Shown one piece after another: positions 7,590-11,485 of a stretch of 11,485 nucleotides of DNA. Position 1 is the first letter of the stretch. Each line of letters opens with the position of its first letter. The position numbers were made by a program, and so were the translations under genes. The stretch is from Deltaproteobacteria bacterium RBG_16_54_18 (lineage in GTDB: Bacteria > Desulfobacterota > B13-G15 > RBG-16-54-18). The stretch is from the NCBI GenBank assembly GCA_001797935.1, contig MGQT01000025.1, positions 1 to 11,485 of the forward strand, written 5' to 3'. The notes beneath the pieces are model-generated. The model was not told the origin of the DNA. It saw only the letters and a list, made by a program, of their open reading frames with translations, and ran no database searches.

Positions 7590-9296
7590 TTAAAATGTTT
7601 TCCCGACCTGAACAAAAAGGTGTTCGAGCAGCGGCCCTAGCGTCAGTGCCGGAAAGAAGGTCAAAGCGCCGACGATGATCACCACGCTCACGAGCATCAC
7701 GACAAAGAGCATGTTTGTCGTCGGGAAGATGCCGGCGCTTATAGGAACCACCTTTTTTTTAGCGAGAGACCCCGCAATCGCGAGGGCCGGGATAATGGTA
7801 GTAAATCTCCCCACCAGCATGGCACAGGCGGTAGTCAGGTTATAGAAAGGCGTATTGGCATTGAGCCCGGCAAAGGCCGAACCATTATTGTTTGCCGTTG
7901 ACGCGTAGGCGTAGAGGATCTCAGAGAGCCCATGGGGACCGGCGTTGTTGAGGCCTGCAAGGCCGGCCCGTGTTGCAATCGCGAGGCTTGCCAGCACCAG
8001 CATGACGATGGCCGAAGACAAAATAGCGATGACAGACATGATCATTTCATACGGCTCCAGCTTCTTGCCGATAAACTCCGGTGTCCTCCCAATCATCAAT
8101 CCCGCAAGGAACATGGTCAGGATGGCGTAGATAATCATGCCGACGAGACCCACTCCGACACCGCCGAAGATGACCTCGCCGATAGCCATATTAAACAGTA
8201 AAACCAATCCGCTCAAGGGCATGAGGCTGTCATGCATGCTGTTGACGGCCCCGCACGCCGTCGCGGTCGTGGATTGGGCGAATAAGATAGAATGAACGAC
8301 CCCGAAGCGGGCTTCCTTGCCCTCCATGTTTGCACCATGGAGAATCCCCATCTTTTCCAGGATCGGGCTTCCCTGCGCTTCCGCCCAAAGGGTGACGGTC
8401 AGTCCTAATAAAAACAGGACCATCATGGCAGCAAAGAACGCCCAACCTTGCCGGCGTTTCTTGAGCATCCCCCCCAGCATAAACGGGAGCGCTGCGGGGA
8501 TCAGCAGGAGTGCAAAAACCTCCATAAAATCGGTCAGAGGGGTAGGGCTTTCAAAGGGATGAGCCGAGTTCGCATTGAAAAAACCGCCCCCATTGGTACC
8601 GAGCTGTTTTATCGCCACCTGGGAGGCAACCGGGCCGACAGCGATGATTTGCTCTCGCCCTTCAAGGGTCTGTACATGGGTGGCAGGCGACAAGGTCTGA
8701 ACAACACCTTGCGATGCCAGCACCAAGGCCCAGATAATTGCCAGGGGCAATAACACATAGAGTACGGCACGGGTCAGGTCCACCCAGAAATTTCCTATGG
8801 TCTTTACTGACTTCCGGATAAATCCTCTGATCAAGGCAACGACGGCGGCAAGGCCGACTGCCGCCGAGAGAAAGTTTTGCACCGTGATCCCCACCATCTG
8901 GGTGAAGTAACTCATGGTCTGCTCGCCTCCATAGGCCTGCCAGTTGGTGTTGGTGACAAAGGATATAGCGGTATTCAAGGCGGTGTCCCACCGGACTGCA
9001 CCGAATCGCTGAGGATTAAACGGCAGCACCCCCTGGGTGAGCTGGAGGACAAACAAGACCACAATCCCCATCGCGTTAAAGATAACCAGAGAAAGGGTGT
9101 AGGTCTTCCAGGACATCTCATCTTCTTTATCCACCCCGAACAGCCTGTAGAGGAACTTTTCCGTTGGGCCCGCTATGCGCGTGAGAAACGTGCGTTTGCC
9201 GGTGAATACCATCGTCATGAATCCGCCGAGCAACACAGCGGCAAGGGTGAGAACGCACAGAAACAATATGATAGGAATTGCATCACGAATGGTCAC
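7590..9296 (-). CDS. kdpA: KdpA, potassium-binding and translocating subunit
   Basis: 568 residues against 557 in E. coli. KdpA is a channel-like membrane protein of the superfamily of K+ transporters with four pore loops forming the selectivity filter. All four are visible: TNTNWQAYGGE (115-125), GTNGGGFFN (233-241), TATACGAVN (344-352) and STANNNGSAFAG (466-477). About ten hydrophobic spans surround them. The start is GTG 9296, placed by a strong GGGGAGAGG Shine-Dalgarno sequence 5 bases upstream; the N-terminus MTIRDAIPIILFLCVL goes straight into the first membrane span. It is the first gene of the operon kdpA-kdpB-kdpC-kdpD. No kdpF-sized frame of about 29 codons lies between it and the rhomboid gene. 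Confidence 0.98.
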   Translation of the reverse strand: MTIRDAIPIILFLCVLTLAAVLLGGFMTMVFTGKRTFLTRIAGPTEKFLYRLFGVDKEDEMSWKTYTLSLVIFNAMGIVVLFVLQLTQGVLPFNPQRFGAVRWDTALNTAISFVTNTNWQAYGGEQTMSYFTQMVGITVQNFLSAAVGLAAVVALIRGFIRKSVKTIGNFWVDLTRAVLYVLLPLAIIWALVLASQGVVQTLSPATHVQTLEGREQIIAVGPVASQVAIKQLGTNGGGFFNANSAHPFESPTPLTDFMEVFALLLIPAALPFMLGGMLKKRRQGWAFFAAMMVLFLLGLTVTLWAEAQGSPILEKMGILHGANMEGKEARFGVVHSILFAQSTTATACGAVNSMHDSLMPLSGLVLLFNMAIGEVIFGGVGVGLVGMIIYAILTMFLAGLMIGRTPEFIGKKLEPYEMIMSVIAILSSAIVMLVLASLAIATRAGLAGLNNAGPHGLSEILYAYASTANNNGSAFAGLNANTPFYNLTTACAMLVGRFTTIIPALAIAGSLAKKKVVPISAGIFPTTNMLFVVMLVSVVIIVGALTFFPALTLGPLLEHLFVQVGKTF

Positions 9297-9432
9297 GACA
9301 ACCTCTCCCCGTTGTTATAACCTGACAGCAAGCAACTGCCCGGAAAATTAAATTTTACACGCTCTTTATTACGGAAATATTACACAATCGTAGTGTTATC
9401 TCAGCCGCGTATGCGGCAGGGTAACTGCTGTG
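9297..9432 (-). promoter_or_regulatory. Probable kdp control region, no kdpF
   Basis: These 136 bases separate the rhomboid stop from the kdpA GTG. They hold an AT-rich block (about 9345-9400) and, at the kdpA end, the Shine-Dalgarno sequence. No convincing TTGACA/TATAAT pair at 16-18 base spacing was found on the minus strand. A weak sigma-54-like arrangement exists: GG at 9341-9340 and GC at 9329-9328, exactly 10 bases between, with TT before GC; the rest of the -24 element does not match. The kdp transcript must begin here or read through from the rhomboid gene. Confidence 0.35.
9404..9417. other. Short perfect hairpin between rhomboid and kdpA
   Basis: GCCGC (9404-9408) and GCGGC (9413-9417) form a five-pair GC-only stem with a four-base loop, 15 bases beyond the rhomboid stop codon. 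On the minus strand it is followed by TGAGATAAC rather than a U-tract, so it is at best a weak or Rho-assisted terminator, or a protein site. Confidence 0.25.
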
Positions 9433-10278
9433 TCATCCCTCGATACTCCGGTAGATGCCGGAGACGACGGCCCAGCCCAAGATCGCCGCGGTCGCGATCA
9501 TACAAAGGCTGGCAATAAGTTTATGCAACAGATTTTCCTTACGCCGCTCCCGATATCCGAGCAGAAAACCAAGGACCACGCCCCCGAGCATCCCCCCGCC
9601 ATGCCCCCAGTTGTTGATTCCCGGCACGAGAAAACCGAAGAGGAAGATACCTATGGCCCAGCCGCCTACCTGGCGGAAGATGATCTGCCCATAGGCACCA
9701 CCCCGGCTCTTGCCGAAGTAAAGGACCGCGCCGATGAGGCTCGTTAAGGCCGCCGAGGCGCCGATGGTAAGAGGTACGCCGGCCAGATACGAGACAAAAA
9801 AGCCGAAGACGCCGCCCAGGGTGTAGATGATGAACATTCGGTATTGGCCGTATTCCTCGACAACCAGGGGCCCCAGTTGCCGCAAGGCGAGCATATTGAA
9901 GAGGATGTGGAGGACGCCGCCGTGCAGGTAGTTTGCAGCAAGGAGGCTCCACCACGAGTGGAACTGATTAATCGGAATGGTCCCCGACGCCCCCAGAAGT
10001 ATGAGGCTCATAGGGTCAGGCGATAACAACGCCAGCGGGTTTGCCGAAAAGCCGGTCCCCCGAATATTGAGCAGGAGCGAAAGGACATAGAAGCCGATGT
10101 TCACGTAGATAATGGCTATCAGGATGTAGTCGCCGTCGCGGAACCCCTGCGTCAAAAAATTATGCTTCCACCACGTGCCGGGACGGCGTACCCCGCAGTA
10201 CGGACATTGCTCCTCATCTCTGCTGATCAGGCTCTTACAGTTGGGACACAGGATCGCGCGCTTCTTTTGTCTCGCCAT
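9433..10278 (-). CDS. Rhomboid-family intramembrane serine protease with N-terminal zinc ribbon
   Basis: 281 residues. The N-terminus carries two CxxC pairs, C11/C14 and C25/C28, forming a zinc ribbon on the cytoplasmic side. A rhomboid core follows with six or seven hydrophobic segments from residue 50 to 275. Rhomboid landmarks: NYLHGGVLHILFNMLAL (116-132) with H119, H124 and N128; the catalytic serine S175 in GASAALTSLIGA; and the partner histidine H226 in NWGHGGGMLGG. The serine motif is GASA rather than the more usual GxSG, which still occurs in the family. ATG 10278 is preceded by AAGGA, 8 bases upstream. Rhomboids cut membrane proteins within or near the bilayer; the substrate cannot be read from sequence. 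It lies 136 bases upstream of kdpA on the same strand, so co-transcription is possible but not shown. Confidence 0.9.
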   Translation of the reverse strand: MARQKKRAILCPNCKSLISRDEEQCPYCGVRRPGTWWKHNFLTQGFRDGDYILIAIIYVNIGFYVLSLLLNIRGTGFSANPLALLSPDPMSLILLGASGTIPINQFHSWWSLLAANYLHGGVLHILFNMLALRQLGPLVVEEYGQYRMFIIYTLGGVFGFFVSYLAGVPLTIGASAALTSLIGAVLYFGKSRGGAYGQIIFRQVGGWAIGIFLFGFLVPGINNWGHGGGMLGGVVLGFLLGYRERRKENLLHKLIASLCMIATAAILGWAVVSGIYRSIEG

Positions 10279-10560
10279 AGTTCAGTCCTTTTTTGAACAT
10301 ACATGCTACCATCGCCCAGCGCCTTTGTAAAGGAGCGGCATCTCGCGGGTTGGAGTGCAGTATTATAATGACGTCCCTCAGCGTGACTTATTTTTTAACG
10401 TTGACCATAGGAAAGAAAAATGTTAGGGTATGGGTGTTCGTGGGGTGATTATTAAGTATATGATAGATCACTACGATTGAGAATAAGCAATAAGTAAAAA
10501 AGAGAGAGGGAACAGCCACACTAACGCCGCACCAAAGATCACTCACAAGGAGGAAGGGCG
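10279..10560. other. Divergent intergenic region between rhomboid and Pmp3-like genes
   Basis: This 282-base spacer has no coding frame I would support. It should hold both outward promoters. A minus-strand TATAAT (10367-10362) could serve the rhomboid gene but has no recognisable -35 box at 16-18 bases. The plus-strand part from about 10380 to 10520 is AT-rich. Confidence 0.5.
10401..10429 (+). promoter_or_regulatory. Candidate promoter for the Pmp3-like gene
   Basis: TTGACC (10401-10406) matches five of six bases of the -35 consensus. At 17 bases comes TAGGGT (10424-10429), matching only the key T, A and final T of a -10 box. It would give a leader of about 125 bases, long for so small a gene, so a second start or leader control is possible. 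Confidence 0.35.
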
Positions 10561-10740
10561 ATGGCAAAAAAAAGAGGGAAGAAGGTCAGCGTGTTGCTCA
10601 TCATCTTGGCAATACTGATACCTTTTGTGGCCGTGCTCATCAAAAAGGGCTTTGGCAAAGATTTTATCATCAATATCATTCTTTGTATTATTTTTTATGT
10701 ACCGGGCATCATCCACGCTTTGTGGGTGGTAACAAAGTAG
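10561..10740 (+). CDS. YqaE/Pmp3 family small membrane protein
   Basis: A 59-codon gene with a near-ideal AAGGAGG 7 bases before ATG. The product has a basic N-terminus MAKKRGKK, a first membrane span (about 10-27), a short loop KKGFGKDF (28-35) and a second span (36-57) with YVPGIIHALWVV. The GF-x-x-DF-x-INI spacing and PGIIHAL are signatures of the Pmp3/YqaE (UPF0057) proteolipids. In yeast and plants these influence membrane potential and tolerance of salt; in bacteria they are stress-induced and of uncertain function. The usual double proline in the first span is reduced to one (IPFVAV), and the lysine-rich N-terminal extension is longer than in short family members. It is the only plus-strand gene here. 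Lying near a potassium pump it fits a cation or osmotic theme, though that link is only positional. Confidence 0.88.
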   Translation: MAKKRGKKVSVLLIILAILIPFVAVLIKKGFGKDFIINIILCIIFYVPGIIHALWVVTK

Positions 10741-10794
10741 AACACTAGCGTCCTGCAGGAAAACCCTATTTTGTAAGCGCTGATGGAGGCCGCG

Positions 10795-10838
10795 CCCTCC
10801 GAGAGGAGGGGTGTATTCAGGCAAAACTCCTGAATGTG
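10795..10838. other. Tandem hairpins downstream of the Pmp3-like gene
   Basis: CCCTCC (10795-10800), loop GAGA of the GNRA type, and GGAGGG (10805-10810) form a perfect six-pair stem. Directly after, ATTCAGG (10815-10821) pairs with CCTGAAT (10829-10835) around a CAAAACT loop, extendable by three G-U pairs to 10812-10838. A further GGAGG at 10775-10779 could compete for CCTCC. There is no U-tract, so this is not a plain terminator. It may be structured RNA at the 3' end of the Pmp3-like transcript or a remnant of a mobile-element end. Confidence 0.45.
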
Positions 10839-10918
10839 AGGGACTCAAGTATCGAAAATCACGCCAGCCTTCTTCTCATCTGTACATCATGCAACAAACG
10901 TTTGAGGCCTGCTTGCAT

Positions 10919-11485
10919 TCACTTTTTTGATGGGTCAAATACAAGCCCTATTTCTTTATCGATCAACTGTGCATTAATAGGCAAAAAAGGTTCTGCTTTT
11001 TTAATCGCTCGCATGGCCGATTGATCAAAAAGGTCATCGCCGGATTTCTTTTCGAACCGTGAATTCTTAACTTTTCCTGCCCTGTCGATGACGACGACGA
11101 TGATTGCCACGAGATCATTATTTGTCTTGGGAAGGTTCGCCGGAAGGACCCACGCCTGATTGACCTTGGCCTGGACCGACCCAGTATCAATACTCCCTTC
11201 TATACCTGAACCTGTTCCTGGACCTGCTTTCCCCGAGGAAGTCACGGCCGCTGTTGAACCTGTCCCCGTTTGCCCACCGTATGACTTGCCCTCTGTGCTA
11301 CGGTTTGCCACGCTTTTTTCCATCTTGGCAATCGCATCCTGCAGAGATTTATCAGGATCCTTAACCAGCTCGGCCTTTTTCTCCTTATTTGTCTTTTTAA
11401 GCCCTTCAACCGTATCTTTTTTTACTAAAACCTTATCCGGCTTCTGGTCTTTAGACGATTGCTGTTTTTTTTCCGGTTCCGGCTT
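10919..11485 (-). CDS. TonB/TolA-type protein, C-terminal part, N-terminus beyond window
   Basis: The frame is open from the right edge to TGA at 10921-10919, giving 188 residues; the methionine at 11323 is internal, since the frame continues upstream without a stop. Visible order: a Lys/Pro/Glu-rich stretch (1-45) typical of the rigid periplasm-spanning linker; a short helix (46-60); a Gly/Ser/Thr-rich linker (62-98); and a C-terminal TonB/TolA-like domain (about 100-184). The domain has VNQAW (108-112), LVAIIVVVIDRAGKVKN (125-141), KKSGDDLFDQSAMRAIKKAEPF (146-167) and a final strand EIGLVFD, matching the pattern of these domains. Such proteins carry inner-membrane energy to the outer membrane (TonB) or help envelope integrity (TolA). 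The single W and the SG-x-x-x-FD-x-SA-x-x-AI pattern fit both. The missing N-terminus should hold one membrane anchor. Which of the two it is cannot be decided here. Confidence 0.8.
   Translation of the reverse strand, partial: KPEPEKKQQSSKDQKPDKVLVKKDTVEGLKKTNKEKKAELVKDPDKSLQDAIAKMEKSVANRSTEGKSYGGQTGTGSTAAVTSSGKAGPGTGSGIEGSIDTGSVQAKVNQAWVLPANLPKTNNDLVAIIVVVIDRAGKVKNSRFEKKSGDDLFDQSAMRAIKKAEPFLPINAQLIDKEIGLVFDPSKK

Noticed and set aside
7014..7640. Plus-strand open frame of 208 codons over the 5' part of kdpB
   Set aside because: Low-complexity Ser/Thr/Pro-rich translation opposite intact kdpB catalytic domains; a shadow frame.
10364..10369. Plus-strand TATAAT upstream of the Pmp3-like gene
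   Set aside because: Sequence 17 bases upstream (TCTCGC) is not a -35 box, and the leader would be nearly 190 bases long.
10767..10780. GCTGATGGAGG resembling the 3' end of a fluoride riboswitch
   Set aside because: The 5' half of the aptamer and its pseudoknot partners are not present upstream.
10543..10848. Minus-strand open frame of 101 codons
   Set aside because: It covers the Pmp3-like gene on the opposite strand; the plus-strand gene has a perfect Shine-Dalgarno sequence and family motifs, while this frame has none.
10820..10850. GGCAAA followed by GGGAC, suggesting a GEMM-type cyclic dinucleotide riboswitch
   Set aside because: The GAAA tetraloop stem and the GACGCAAAGCC core are absent, the strong 7-base-pair hairpin uses the same bases, and no gene follows in the right orientation.

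Overview
The window reads as ordinary bacterial chromosome, almost all of it transcribed right to left on the minus strand. The host is probably Gram-negative: there is the C-terminal half of a TonB/TolA-type periplasmic protein and a likely lipoprotein. DUF169, a kdp operon and VIT/ferritin-like genes together would suit an anaerobic or facultative lineage such as the former Deltaproteobacteria or Nitrospirota. That placement is an inference; no marker gene is present. I see no tRNA, rRNA, CRISPR array, intact insertion sequence or prophage gene.

Right edge (10279-11485): a TonB/TolA-like gene enters from outside the window. A structured intergenic stretch of 178 bases follows, then the only plus-strand gene, a 59-codon YqaE/Pmp3 membrane peptide with a near-perfect Shine-Dalgarno sequence. 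A divergent spacer of about 280 bases separates it from a rhomboid-family protease with an N-terminal zinc ribbon.

Centre (2322-9296): a compact kdpA-kdpB-kdpC-kdpD operon for the high-affinity ATP-driven potassium pump, with gaps of 7-14 bases. It is unusual in four ways. There is no kdpF ahead of kdpA. KdpD stops after its GAF-like domain and has no histidine kinase module. No kdpE follows. The next gene, joined to kdpD by a GTGA overlap, encodes an NTF2/SnoaL-like putative lipoprotein with clearly lower GC.

Left side (1-2221): a second minus-strand unit begins at a very good sigma-70-type promoter (TTTACA, 17 bases, TATAAT). It encodes a small VIT/CCC1-family membrane protein, a 285-residue ferritin-like protein and a DUF169 protein cut off by the window edge. 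VIT plus ferritin-like recalls the fused ferritin-VIT iron exporter MbfA, here as two separate genes, and suggests a metal (iron or manganese) handling unit.

Most worth following up: the kinase-less KdpD with its coupled lipoprotein, the split ferritin/VIT pair with its unusual ligand spacing, and the hairpin-rich intergenic stretch downstream of the Pmp3 gene.
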